Positions 10,001 through 17,830 of a stretch of DNA of 64,000 nucleotides are shown piece after piece. Source of the DNA: Alteraquisediminimonas sediminicola (GTDB lineage: Bacteria; Pseudomonadota; Alphaproteobacteria; Sphingomonadales; Sphingomonadaceae); assembly GCF_019740335.1 (NCBI RefSeq), contig NZ_JAHXZS010000001.1:744001-808000 (forward strand), written 5' to 3'. A model generated the notes under the pieces. It ran no database searches. It saw only the letters and a program-made list of their open reading frames with translations, and had not been told where the DNA came from. Position 1 is the stretch's first letter; each line of letters opens with the position of its first letter. The position numbers were made by a program, and so were the translations under genes.

Positions 10001-10552
10001 CGCGTGCGTTTCCCCCGATGGCCAGAGATCGACCAAGCCCCCGCGCACCGCATATTCGCCCTGATCGGCGACCGTATCGGAACGGACATAGCCATTGGCC
10101 TGCAACAACGCGCCCAATTGATCGCGCTCGATCCGTTCCCCCGGCGCCAGCCGTGCCACCAATTGCCGCACCCGAAATGGGGTGAGCGTGCGCTGGGCCA
10201 CGGCATCAAGGGTGGTGACGAGCAATTGCGGCGCGGTCTGCTTGCACTGCAAGAGATGCAGCGCGGCCAGACGTTCGGCAGAAGCGCGAAGCCCCGGCGA
10301 CGAGCGATCATAAGGCAGGCAATCCCACGCCGGGAAATGCAGCACTTCCAGTTCCGGCGCGAAATAATGCGCGGATTCGACCACCGCGCGCATCAACACA
10401 TCATCGGACGCGATATAGACCGCCCGCCCGGTCGATGTCGCCGCCCCCGCCGCCCGCGCCAGATCCGCCAATAACCACGGCAGGAAACCCGCCGGCACGC
10501 CCGCGAGCGTCAGCAGCGACTTGGCGGCAAGGATGCGGTTGAAATCAGTCAT
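7043..10552 (-). CDS. mfd: Transcription-repair coupling factor
   Basis: An ATP-dependent DNA translocase that removes RNA polymerase stalled at lesions and recruits UvrA. At 1169 residues it has the full family architecture: N-terminal UvrB-like module, CarD-like RNA-polymerase-interaction domain (PGDLVVHQDHGIGRYEG, near residue 500), and a RecG-like superfamily 2 motor. The motor shows Walker A GDVGFGKTEVALR, DEEQ box VIVDEEQRFGV, and a translocation motif region ending QIRGRVGRSK. A C-terminal TRCF domain follows. The gene lies 37 bp downstream of sdhE on the same strand. Confidence 0.97.
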   Translation of the reverse strand: MTDFNRILAAKSLLTLAGVPAGFLPWLLADLARAAGAATSTGRAVYIASDDVLMRAVVESAHYFAPELEVLHFPAWDCLPYDRSSPGLRASAERLAALHLLQCKQTAPQLLVTTLDAVAQRTLTPFRVRQLVARLAPGERIERDQLGALLQANGYVRSDTVADQGEYAVRGGLVDLWPSGETHALRLDFFGDEIESVRQFDPQDQRSIGRVDGFTLLPASEALLDEESIKRFRGRYRETFGATATGDPLYQAVSDGRRLAGMEHWLPLFEERLESLFDHLGPNDIILRDSGVAGAADARFEAVADYYANRERAQKADPGSYRPLKPDSLYFSADEWAATVESKTIHLLTPFHEPESPQVIDFGVDQARDFAPERAQGVNVYEAVAAHIRTLGREGRKVVLASYSRGSRERLAGLLADHGLAAAPMGEDWQAALGAAYAGSAALAVLPLDHGFTTPDVAVLTEQDMLGDRLIRRTKRKKSADAFLNELATLTPGDLVVHQDHGIGRYEGLMSIPVGQSPHDCVALSYQGGDKLYVPVENIDVLSRYGAGEEDAQLDKLGGVAWQARKARMKERIREIAGELMKTAAERALRPGTIMEPDHGGYPSFVDRFPWPETEDQDRAIGDVIADLASGKPMDRLVCGDVGFGKTEVALRGAFVAAMAGKQVVVVCPTTLLARQHYTNFAERFAGFPLKVGRLSRLVPAAEAKATRDALADGTCDVVIGTHALLAKGIEFKRLGLVIVDEEQRFGVTHKEKLKSLKADVHVLTLTATPIPRTLQMAMSGLRELSVIQTPPVDRLAVRTYVMPWDPIVIREALLREHYRGGQSFIVVPRLADLPDIERYLREEVPEIKYVVAHGQMAAGEVEERMSAFYDRRYDVLLSTSIIESGIDIPSANTMIVHRADMFGLAQLYQIRGRVGRSKTRAYAYLTTAPNRLMTDTAEKRLQVLANLDSLGAGFQIASHDLDIRGAGNLLGDEQSGHIKEVGFELYQQMLEEAIISARAGGIAAALAEEKYSPQITVDAPILIPEEYVLDLDLRMGLYRRLNEVEDRAGIESFAAEMIDRFGALPAATQNLVMVMEAKLNCKIAGIAKLDVGPKGALVHFWQDRFADLPGLISYVERLKGTAKLRPDSKLVIQRNWPTAESRMNGMLQLSRGLAQIISRQSSAGKSAK

Positions 10553-10589
10553 GATCGCGCAGGCTGGCCATTATTCACTTAGCCCAAAA

Positions 10590-10868
10590 TCACTTAGAGA
10601 TTTCGATATAATCCAGCTTACGCATCGCCGCCATCATCGCGCCTTCATAAGCGGGCGGACAAGGAATCGTGCCGATGATCCAGCCCATGATTTCGACGTC
10701 TTCCTCGTCCATCAGCCGTTCGTACCAGCTGAGTTCTTCCTCGTTGAAATTGGAAGCGTGACGGTCGAAGAAACAGCCGATCATGATATCGGCCTCTTTC
10801 GTGCCACGGTGCCACGCCCGGAAGCCTAGGCGCTTGAGGCGGTGTTCGCGGCTCAATTCGGTCGTCAT
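10590..10868 (-). CDS. sdhE: FAD assembly factor SdhE (succinate dehydrogenase flavinylation)
   Basis: A small cytosolic protein that promotes covalent flavinylation of SdhA. The 92 residues contain the diagnostic RGTKEAD motif (the RGxxE signature) followed by a Trp/Glu-rich five-helix domain (NEEELSWYERLMDEED). The frame is open further upstream; the ATG at 10868 gives the normal length. It lies between mfd downstream and divergent recG, an order I regard as common in Sphingomonadales. Confidence 0.93.
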   Translation of the reverse strand: MTTELSREHRLKRLGFRAWHRGTKEADIMIGCFFDRHASNFNEEELSWYERLMDEEDVEIMGWIIGTIPCPPAYEGAMMAAMRKLDYIEISK

Positions 10869-10946
10869 GATGCAGATCCCATCAGAATAAATAAAGGCTG
10901 GCTGGCCGGTTGCGGCCTGTCGGCACAATGTTAGAACCCCCTAACC

Positions 10947-13007
10947 ATGCGGCCCGAGATTCTCAATCCGTTCTTTGCCGAAACAGGCGTGCTGAAAGGC
11001 ATTGGCCCGGCGCTTGCCAAGCCGCTTGCCCGGCTGGGGCTGGAACGCGTGGTCGACATCGCCTTTCATCTGCCCGTCAGTTGGATCGACCGGGTGGCCG
11101 TCGACACGGTCGAGGGCCATGATGCGGGCAAGGTGATCATCGTCACCGTCACCCCGACCGATTACCGCGCCTCACCCGGTCGCGGGCCGTTTCGCGTGGT
11201 GACGCAGGATCGCGACGGCAATATCCTCAACTTGGTCTTTTTCGGCAATGCGTCCGCATGGGTCCGCAAGCTGTTTCCTTTGATGGAGCCGCGTGTCGTG
11301 ACCGGCAAGCTCGAACTTTATGGGCAGGACGCGCAAATGGTCCATCCCGATCATGTCTGGAAACCGGAAGAGGCCATCACCCTGCCCGCGCGCGAACCGG
11401 TCTATGGCCTGTCGGAAGGGCTGACCAACAAACGTATCGGCGATTTGGCCAAACAGGCGCTGGCCCGCGCGCCCGACCTGCCCGAGTGGATCGAGCCGAG
11501 CCTGAAAACCCAACAGGATTGGCCGGACTGGCGCGCGGCCTTGTTGCGCGTCCATGCCGATCCTGCGGATGAGGCCGCGCGCAATCGCCTCGCTTATGAT
11601 GAGATTTTCGCCAATCAACTGGCGCTGATGCTGGTCCGCGCCTCATCAAGGCGGCGCAAGGGTGTGCCATTGCATGGCGATGGCAAACTCAGAGCCATGC
11701 TGGAATTGCCCTATCAGCCGACCAACGCCCAGACCCGCACCATTGGCGAGATCGAGGGCGATATGGCGCAGGCCGTGCCGATGGTCAGGCTGTTGCAGGG
11801 CGATGTCGGCGCGGGGAAAACCTATGTCGCATTGAATGCGATGCTGGTCGCGGTCGAGGCCGGGGCGCAGGCCGCGATGCTCGCCCCAACCGAAATTCTC
11901 GCCCGTCAGCATTATGACAATATCCGCCGCATGGTCGCCGGATTGCCGATCAACGTTGCGATCCTGACCGGGCGCGACAAGGGCAAGGCCCGCGAATCCG
12001 TGTTGATGGGGCTGGCCGATGGCTCGATCCATATATTGATCGGCACCCATGCGATCTTTCAAGAAAAGGTCGCGTATAAATGCCTTGGCCTGGCGGTGGT
12101 CGATGAACAGCATCGCTTTGGCGTGGCGCAACGGATGATGCTCGCGGCCAAGGCGAAACGTCCGCCGCATTTGCTGGTGATGACCGCGACCCCGATTCCG
12201 CGCACCCTCACCCTTTCCAATTATGGCGAAATGGATGTGTCGCGGCTCGATGAAATGCCGCCGGGCCGCCAGCCGATCGAAACACGGGTGTTGAGCGTCG
12301 AACGCGTGGATGAAGTCGTCGATGCCCTTGGCCGCCACATCCAAAAGGGCGGGCAAGCCTATTGGGTCTGCCCATTGGTCGAGGAAAGCGAACTCTCGGA
12401 TCAGGCCGCTGCCGAAGCGCGGGCGGCGACGTTGCAGGCACGGTTTGGCGATCATATCGGCCTTGTCCATGGCCGGATGAAAGGGCCGGAAAAAGACCGC
12501 GTGATGGAGCGATTTGCGGCGGGCGAACTCGCGGTGCTGGTCGCGACCACGGTGATCGAGGTCGGGGTCGATGTCCCCAATTCCACGCTGATGATTATCG
12601 AGGGGGCGGATCGTTTCGGCCTTGCCCAATTGCACCAGTTGCGCGGGCGCGTCGGGCGCGGCGATGGCAAATCCGTGTGCCTGTTGCTGCGTAATCCGAT
12701 GCTGTCGCAAACGGCGCGGGCAAGGCTGGCGCTGATGCGGGAAAGCAATGACGGCTTTCGCATCGCCGAAGAGGATTTGCGCCTGCGCGGCGGCGGCGAA
12801 TTGCTTGGCACCAAGCAATCGGGCGAGGCGCAATATCGGCTCGCGACCCCGGAACGGATCGATGCGCTGATCGGCACCGCCCATGATGATGCGCGGTTGT
12901 TGGTCGATCGCGATGGCGGGCTGGAAGGGCCGCGCGGTCAGGCGGCCCGCACCGCGCTCTATTTATTCGAGCGCGATGCTGCTGTCGGCCTGCTGCGTAG
13001 CGGGTAA
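10947..13007 (+). CDS. recG: ATP-dependent DNA helicase RecG
   Basis: Branch-migration helicase that remodels stalled forks and Holliday junctions. The 686 residues start with an OB-fold wedge domain (about 1-150). The superfamily 2 motor has Walker A LLQGDVGAGKTYVALNAML and DEQH box AVVDEQHRFGVAQRM, with motif VI-like QLRGRVGRGDG. The C-terminal RecG-specific part reads RIAEEDLRLRGGGELLGTKQSG. It is divergent from sdhE-mfd with about 78 bp between the starts, so promoters must be compact. Confidence 0.97.
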   Translation: MRPEILNPFFAETGVLKGIGPALAKPLARLGLERVVDIAFHLPVSWIDRVAVDTVEGHDAGKVIIVTVTPTDYRASPGRGPFRVVTQDRDGNILNLVFFGNASAWVRKLFPLMEPRVVTGKLELYGQDAQMVHPDHVWKPEEAITLPAREPVYGLSEGLTNKRIGDLAKQALARAPDLPEWIEPSLKTQQDWPDWRAALLRVHADPADEAARNRLAYDEIFANQLALMLVRASSRRRKGVPLHGDGKLRAMLELPYQPTNAQTRTIGEIEGDMAQAVPMVRLLQGDVGAGKTYVALNAMLVAVEAGAQAAMLAPTEILARQHYDNIRRMVAGLPINVAILTGRDKGKARESVLMGLADGSIHILIGTHAIFQEKVAYKCLGLAVVDEQHRFGVAQRMMLAAKAKRPPHLLVMTATPIPRTLTLSNYGEMDVSRLDEMPPGRQPIETRVLSVERVDEVVDALGRHIQKGGQAYWVCPLVEESELSDQAAAEARAATLQARFGDHIGLVHGRMKGPEKDRVMERFAAGELAVLVATTVIEVGVDVPNSTLMIIEGADRFGLAQLHQLRGRVGRGDGKSVCLLLRNPMLSQTARARLALMRESNDGFRIAEEDLRLRGGGELLGTKQSGEAQYRLATPERIDALIGTAHDDARLLVDRDGGLEGPRGQAARTALYLFERDAAVGLLRSG

Positions 13008-13135
13008 TTTTCTCGATAAGTACCTGCGATTAAGTGATCATTCAGATAGACAAGCGCGAAACTCGGTCCATCATATGTAGTGAAAGGCCGGTGTCCGAAT
13101 CGATGCGGACGGAAAGGCCTTGCCGGAGAGAGAAA

Positions 13136-13843
13136 ATGAACAATATCCGTACCATCATCATGCGGCTGTTCGCGCCGCTCGCGCTGATGGTCCTTGCCGG
13201 GTGCGCGACCTCGTTCAAGGCCGATGTCTCCCGCTTTCAGGCCATGCCTGCCCCTGCGGGGCAAAGCTTCGTGATCCAGCCTGCCGATCCGACATTATCG
13301 GGCGGTCTCGAATTCGCCAATTATGCGAAGCTCGTCGCCGCCAAAATGGAGGCCAATGGCTATCGCCCCGCATCAGACGCCAAGGATGCAAGCCTGATCG
13401 TCTGGCTTGATTATGGTGTCGACAAGGGCGTGGAAAAGACCGTCACCTATCCACGCAGCTATTCCAGCTTTGGCATGGGCTATGGCTGGAATCGCTTCGG
13501 CGCTTGGGGGGGAAGCCCTTATTGGGGCGGCTATCCCTATTATGGCCGTTATCCTTATTATGGTTCTCCTTATTACAGCGGCTGGTACGATCCGTTCTGG
13601 TATGATCCATGGGCCTATAGCGAAACCGAAAGCTACACCGTCTACACCAGTTTCCTCGACCTCAAGATCGCACGCAGCAGCGATGGCGACCGGGTATTCG
13701 AAGGCATGGCCAAGGCGCGGTCGACGCATGACCGGCTGACGGAATTGGTGCCCAATCTGATCGAGGCGATGTTCACCGGCTTTCCGGGCAATTCGGGCGA
13801 GGAAATCCGCATCACCGTGCCACCGGTCGCCAAGCGTCGTTGA
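13136..13843 (+). CDS. DUF4136 family lipoprotein
   Basis: The 235 residues begin with a lipoprotein signal peptide with lipobox LAGC (MRLFAPLALMVLAGCATS), so Lgt and Lsp would process it. After Cys comes a DUF4136-type domain (VSRFQAMPAPAGQSFVIQP, then YAKLVAAKMEANGYRP and VWLDYGVDKG). It is interrupted near residues 110-165 by a Tyr/Gly/Trp-rich stretch (GYPYYGRYPYYGSPYY). The ATG at 13136 is preferred over the longer frame from 13034 because GGAGAG lies just upstream. The function of the family is unknown. Confidence 0.85.
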   Translation: MNNIRTIIMRLFAPLALMVLAGCATSFKADVSRFQAMPAPAGQSFVIQPADPTLSGGLEFANYAKLVAAKMEANGYRPASDAKDASLIVWLDYGVDKGVEKTVTYPRSYSSFGMGYGWNRFGAWGGSPYWGGYPYYGRYPYYGSPYYSGWYDPFWYDPWAYSETESYTVYTSFLDLKIARSSDGDRVFEGMAKARSTHDRLTELVPNLIEAMFTGFPGNSGEEIRITVPPVAKRR

Positions 13844-13965
13844 GGAAATATCGCCGGTCGGGCGCGAATGGTGGCCCGTCCGGCGTGTTGACGATTGACG
13901 GACGCCATTGTCCGTCATAATCGGGATGCGAAGTTGAGACCTACGAACTACGAGAGTGAGCCTAT

Positions 13966-14307
13966 ATGACCTACGTCGTCACCGAAGCATGCATTCGCTG
14001 CAAGTACATGGACTGCGTCGAAGTTTGTCCGGTGGATTGTTTCTATGAAGGCGAGAACATGCTCGTCATCAATCCGAACGAATGCATCGACTGCGGCGTA
14101 TGCGAACCGGAATGCCCGGCCGAAGCCATTTTGCCGGATACGGAAAATGGTCTCGAAAAGTGGCTGGAACTGAACACCAATTTCTCTGCCCAATGGCCGA
14201 ACGTCACCCGCAAGGCGGATCAGACGCCTGCCGATGCCGATGAGCACAAGGGCGAAGAAGGCAAGTTCGACAAATATTTCTCTGCCGACGCTGGCAAGGG
14301 CGATTAA
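13966..14307 (+). CDS. fdxA: 7Fe-type ferredoxin FdxA
   Basis: A 113-residue soluble electron carrier. Cys residues at 9, 12, 17, 21, 25, 40, 43, 46 and 50 match the spacing of the [3Fe-4S][4Fe-4S] ferredoxins of the Azotobacter FdI/FdxA type. The C-terminal extension is long and charged, as in alphaproteobacterial homologues. It is followed by a strong terminator, so it is probably monocistronic. The next gene is carD, a frequent alphaproteobacterial neighbour. Its redox partner cannot be inferred here. Confidence 0.95.
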   Translation: MTYVVTEACIRCKYMDCVEVCPVDCFYEGENMLVINPNECIDCGVCEPECPAEAILPDTENGLEKWLELNTNFSAQWPNVTRKADQTPADADEHKGEEGKFDKYFSADAGKGD

Positions 14308-14313
14308 TGCGCT

Positions 14314-14347
14314 GGGGCTGACAGCAATGTCAGCCCCACATTATTTT
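14314..14347 (+). terminator. Intrinsic terminator after fdxA
   Basis: A perfect 10-bp stem GGGGCTGACA (14314-14323) / TGTCAGCCCC (14328-14337) with a GCAA tetraloop is followed by ACATTATTTT. Confidence 0.85.
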
Positions 14348-14619
14348 CGGCAGGGGCTTTCCCCGCCTTTGACACCTATGTAGCTGGCCTTTGCGCCAGC
14401 CTTTGGTGCATCGACTTTCAATCTACTGGATTTTTTGTGGCGACTCTGTTACAAGAGTAGTCACCAGCTGGGTTGTGCACACACTTCCCGGCTTTTTCTT
14501 GGTGCGAAACTTCACGGGAGTTGAGCCATCGTTGTCGGGTCGCGCTGGCGGAAATCATCCGTCAGATGACATTTTCGGCGCGGATGCCTCTCCCTCGGTT
14601 TGAAAGGCTCTCTGTAAAA
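14348..14619 (+). other. Non-coding stretch upstream of carD
   Basis: No convincing gene. It holds a TTGACA at 14369-14374, without a good -10 at standard spacing, and two small hairpins (14349-14367 and 14383-14400). A reading frame in phase with carD is open from 14473, but nothing in it resembles CarD. Most likely it is the carD promoter and a long leader. Confidence 0.5.
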
Positions 14620-15150
14620 ATGGCTAATATGGCGCTGAGCTTTGATGTCGGCGATTATGTCGTTTACCCAAAACACGGCGTAGGCCGGGTTATTGAGCTC
14701 CAGAATCAGGAAATCGCAGGTATTTCTCTGGAACTGTACGTCCTTCGTTTCGAGAAGGAAAAGATGACACTCCGGGTTCCGACCAACAAGGCGGAAAGCG
14801 TCGGCATGCGCAAGCTGTCGACCGGCGCCCAGATGCAGGACGCCCTTGCCACGTTGAAGGGCAAGCCGAAGGTCAAGCGTACCATGTGGTCACGTCGCGC
14901 ACAGGAATATGAAGCGAAGATCAATTCGGGCGACCTCGTGTCGATCGCCGAAGTGGTCCGCGATCTTTTCCGTGCCGAAGATCAGCCGGAACAATCCTAT
15001 TCCGAACGCCAGATTTTCGAGGCTGCGACCAGCCGCCTCGCCCGCGAACTGGCGGCAATGGAACAGACCGACGAACCGGGCGCGCAGAACAAGATTCTCG
15101 ACATTCTGCGTCAGGCTGCGGCTGCGGCGGCAGTTGCTCTCGTTAAATAA
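14620..15150 (+). CDS. carD: CarD/CdnL family transcriptional regulator
   Basis: An RNA-polymerase-binding protein that stabilises open complexes, especially at rRNA promoters. The 176 residues have an N-terminal Tudor-like RNAP-interaction domain (FDVGDYVVYPKHGVGRVIEL) and a helical C-terminal DNA-contacting domain (about residues 75-165) that includes a conserved Trp region (RTMWSRRAQEYE). The ATG at 14620 is taken, with 14629 as an alternative; the in-frame extension to 14473 is not family-like. It is followed after 18 bp by the LolD-type ATPase. Confidence 0.93.
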   Translation: MANMALSFDVGDYVVYPKHGVGRVIELQNQEIAGISLELYVLRFEKEKMTLRVPTNKAESVGMRKLSTGAQMQDALATLKGKPKVKRTMWSRRAQEYEAKINSGDLVSIAEVVRDLFRAEDQPEQSYSERQIFEAATSRLARELAAMEQTDEPGAQNKILDILRQAAAAAAVALVK

Positions 15151-15168
15151 GACCGCTACCCACGGGCC

Positions 15169-16038
15169 ATGCAACATGGTCCCGTTTTAGCCGTCCACAA
15201 TCTCAAGCGTTCATTCCTGCAAGGGGGTGAACGCATTGAGGTCTTACGCGGCATCAGCCTCGCCATCGCCCCCGGCGAAATCGTGGCCCTGTTGGGGCCT
15301 TCAGGCTCCGGAAAATCGACATTATTGCAGGCGGTCGGCCTGCTTGAAGGCGGGTTTGAAGGCTCGATCCGCATCCTTGATGAGGAAGCAGCGACGCTCG
15401 ACGCCGCCGAACGCACCAGATTGCGGCGTGATTCGCTCGGCTTCATCTATCAATTTCACCATCTCCTGCCGGACTTTTCGGCGGTCGAAAATGTCATCCT
15501 GCCCTTGTTGATTGCCGGGGCCGCACAGGCCGACGCCGAAAACCGCGCCGCCCAATTGCTCGGCACTTTGGGCCTTGGCGCACGGCTGCATCACCGGCCA
15601 AGCCAATTGTCGGGCGGCGAGCAACAGCGCGTGGCGGTCGCCCGCGCCCTCGCCAATCGCCCTGCGCTGATTTTGGCGGACGAACCGACCGGCAATCTCG
15701 ATGAGGCGACCGCCGATCTGGTGTTCGAGGAATTTCTGCGCCTGGTGCGCGAAGAAGGCGGCGCGGCCCTGGTCGCGACCCATAATGAACGGCTCGCCAG
15801 CCGGATGGACCGGGTATTGCGCCTGCATGAAGGGCAGTTGCACGATGTGACGGCGCAAATCGCATCAGGGCAATTGCCGGTGCTTGATCCGCGCATCGGG
15901 ACATTGGATGCGATGGTGCGTGAATTCCACCAGCTACAGACGGCGGCGGACCGATTGCCCCCGGATGATTTCGACCGCCGCACCGCTGATTTGTGGCGGG
16001 CGGTCGATGGCTATGTCAGCCGCAGCGACGCTCAGTAG
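15169..16038 (+). CDS. lolD: ABC transporter ATP-binding protein, LolD-type, with C-terminal extension
   Basis: The nucleotide-binding domain is complete: Walker [10 protein letters not shown] (43-51), signature LSGGEQQR (147-154), Walker B LILADEP (167-173), H-loop THNE. It is closest to LolD/MacB-type ATPases; LolCDE extracts lipoproteins from the inner membrane. Two oddities stand out. There is no LolC/LolE permease gene next to it. The protein runs about 60 residues beyond the usual end (family about 225-235; here 289), with a tail including [16 protein letters not shown]. It overlaps the convergent folE by 7 bp. The ATPase call is firm; the LolD assignment is tentative. Confidence 0.75.
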   Translation: MQHGPVLAVHNLKRSFLQGGERIEVLRGISLAIAPGEIVALLGPSGSGKSTLLQAVGLLEGGFEGSIRILDEEAATLDAAERTRLRRDSLGFIYQFHHLLPDFSAVENVILPLLIAGAAQADAENRAAQLLGTLGLGARLHHRPSQLSGGEQQRVAVARALANRPALILADEPTGNLDEATADLVFEEFLRLVREEGGAALVATHNERLASRMDRVLRLHEGQLHDVTAQIASGQLPVLDPRIGTLDAMVREFHQLQTAADRLPPDDFDRRTADLWRAVDGYVSRSDAQ

Positions 16039-16625
16039 CCCATCAGGCTGAGGACTTCCTTGCGGCTGCGGTGATCTTCTAGGAAGCAACCCAAGAGCCG
16101 GCTGGTCGTCATCACCACGCCCGGCGTTTTTACCCCGCGCCCGGTCATGCAGCCATGGGTCGCCTCGATCACGACCGCCACGCCATGCGGCTGGAGATGA
16201 TCCCAGATGCTCTGGGCGACCTCTGCCGTCAGCCGTTCCTGCACCTGCAATCGCCGCGCAAAGCCGTGCAGCACGCGGGCCAGCTTGGAAATGCCGACTA
16301 CCCGATTTTTGGGCATATAGGCGATGCTCGCCTTGCCACTGATTGGCGCCATATGATGTTCGCAATGCGACTGGAACGGAATGTCGCGCAACAGCACGAT
16401 CTCGTCATAGCCGCCGACCTCTTCAAAAGTGCGCGACAAATGCAGCGAGGGGTCTTCCGCATTGCCCGCGCAATATTCCTTCCACGCCCGCGCGACGCGA
16501 TAGGGCGTATCGACAAGCCCTTCGCGGCTGGGGTCTTCGCCGGTCCAGCGCAACAAGGTGCGGATGGCATCGGCGACTTCATCGGGGACCGGAATTTTAC
16601 TGAATTCACCCGCGTCCTTGTGCAT
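16032..16625 (-). CDS. folE: GTP cyclohydrolase I
   Basis: Converts GTP to dihydroneopterin triphosphate, the first step of folate/pterin synthesis. The 197 residues carry zinc ligands C88 and H91 (in HCEHHM) and C159 (in THGCMTGRG). The ATG at 16625 is chosen because AGGAG lies 7 nt upstream; a further ATG at 16652 lacks this. It is 47 bp downstream of thyA on the same strand, so the two folate-linked genes probably form an operon. Its 3' end overlaps the convergent lolD-like gene by 7 bp. Confidence 0.97.
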   Translation of the reverse strand: MHKDAGEFSKIPVPDEVADAIRTLLRWTGEDPSREGLVDTPYRVARAWKEYCAGNAEDPSLHLSRTFEEVGGYDEIVLLRDIPFQSHCEHHMAPISGKASIAYMPKNRVVGISKLARVLHGFARRLQVQERLTAEVAQSIWDHLQPHGVAVVIEATHGCMTGRGVKTPGVVMTTSRLLGCFLEDHRSRKEVLSLMGY

Positions 16626-16672
16626 GCAACTCTCCTTGGGCTGATGGCCCACTCACCTGTTATCGTAAAAGC

Positions 16673-17605
16673 TCAGACCGCCACAGGTGCGGAAATATGC
16701 GCCTGCGGGGCATAATCCTGCACCTCGAAATCCTCGATCCGATAGTCGAAAATACTGTCGGGCTTGCGGAGCAGCAGCAGTTTCGGATTACCCTCCGGCA
16801 CCCGCGCCAATTGCTCCTCAACCAGATGGGCGTGGTTGAGATAGAGATGCACATCCCCGCCATTCCACACCAATTCGCCGGGTTCATAACCGCATTGATC
16901 GGCAACCATGCGGATCAGCATCGCGGTGGCGAACACATTAAAGGCAAAGCCAAGGCCAAGATCGCAACTGCGCTGAAACAACATGCCGGACAATTTGCCG
17001 TTCGACACATGGAATTGATAGGTCATATGGCAGGGCGGCAGCGCCATGCGATGCAGTTCCGCCACATTCCAGCCGGTGAACAAATGGCGGCGCGAACTGG
17101 GATTATGCTTCAGCCCGTCAATCAGCGCGGCAATCTGATTGATGCCCTGCGGCTTACGCCGGAACAGACCATCGCCCGCCGGTTCATAATCCGGCCAATT
17201 CACCCATTGCGCGCCATATACCGGGCCAAGATCGCCCCATTTAGCAGCGAAATCGTCATCGGCTATGATCCGAGCTTCGAACGCATCGCGGTCGATCGCG
17301 TGATCGCCCGTGGTCTGGCGATAATGTTCCAGTGGCCAATCGGTCCAGATATGGACCTTTTGCTCCACCAATTTGCGGATATTGGTATCGCCGGTCAGGA
17401 ACCACAGCATCTCGCGCGCCGCGACCTTCCATGCGACCCTTTTGGTTGTCAGCAGCGGCACGGCATCATCGCCAAGATCATAACGGATCGTCGCCCCGAA
17501 CAATGAACGCGTGCCGACGCCGGTGCGGTCCACCCGCTCCTCCCCTTCGTTCCAGACGCGACGGATCAGATCAAGATACTGATATTCGGGATGGCGCGAG
17601 TTCAT
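16673..17605 (-). CDS. thyA: Thymidylate synthase
   Basis: Methylates dUMP to dTMP using methylenetetrahydrofolate. The 310 residues include nucleophile C192 in ALPPCHMTYQF, the phosphate-binding SRRH (171-174) and the N-terminal RTGVGTRSLFG. It is longer than E. coli ThyA because of an insert around residues 95-145, similar in place to that of the longer Lactobacillus-type enzymes. The frame extends to 17713, but the ATG at 17605 gives the natural start MNSRHPEYQYLDLI. It precedes folE in the same orientation. Confidence 0.97.
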   Translation of the reverse strand: MNSRHPEYQYLDLIRRVWNEGEERVDRTGVGTRSLFGATIRYDLGDDAVPLLTTKRVAWKVAAREMLWFLTGDTNIRKLVEQKVHIWTDWPLEHYRQTTGDHAIDRDAFEARIIADDDFAAKWGDLGPVYGAQWVNWPDYEPAGDGLFRRKPQGINQIAALIDGLKHNPSSRRHLFTGWNVAELHRMALPPCHMTYQFHVSNGKLSGMLFQRSCDLGLGFAFNVFATAMLIRMVADQCGYEPGELVWNGGDVHLYLNHAHLVEEQLARVPEGNPKLLLLRKPDSIFDYRIEDFEVQDYAPQAHISAPVAV

Positions 17606-17830
17606 GAGGCGGTAATTTTCCGGACAGGAGACAGGTAACAAACAACGGGACGAAATAGCGATGAAAGACCTTAGAGCGATTTCACCTAGGACGCAAAGAC
17701 AGTGACGCAACAATCACAGCAGCGAGGGATTTTCAAGACCACGCAATAGCACCTTTGCGTTTCATGCATGATTTACTAGAAGCGCCGGATTGAATGCCAA
17801 ACAGACGATCGCGCAGGTCGTGCAGGAGCA

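Noticed and set aside
14473-14619. N-terminal extension of CarD
   Set aside because: CarD begins just before the FDVGDYVVYPKHG core; the extra residues are Cys/Arg/Phe-rich and unlike the family.
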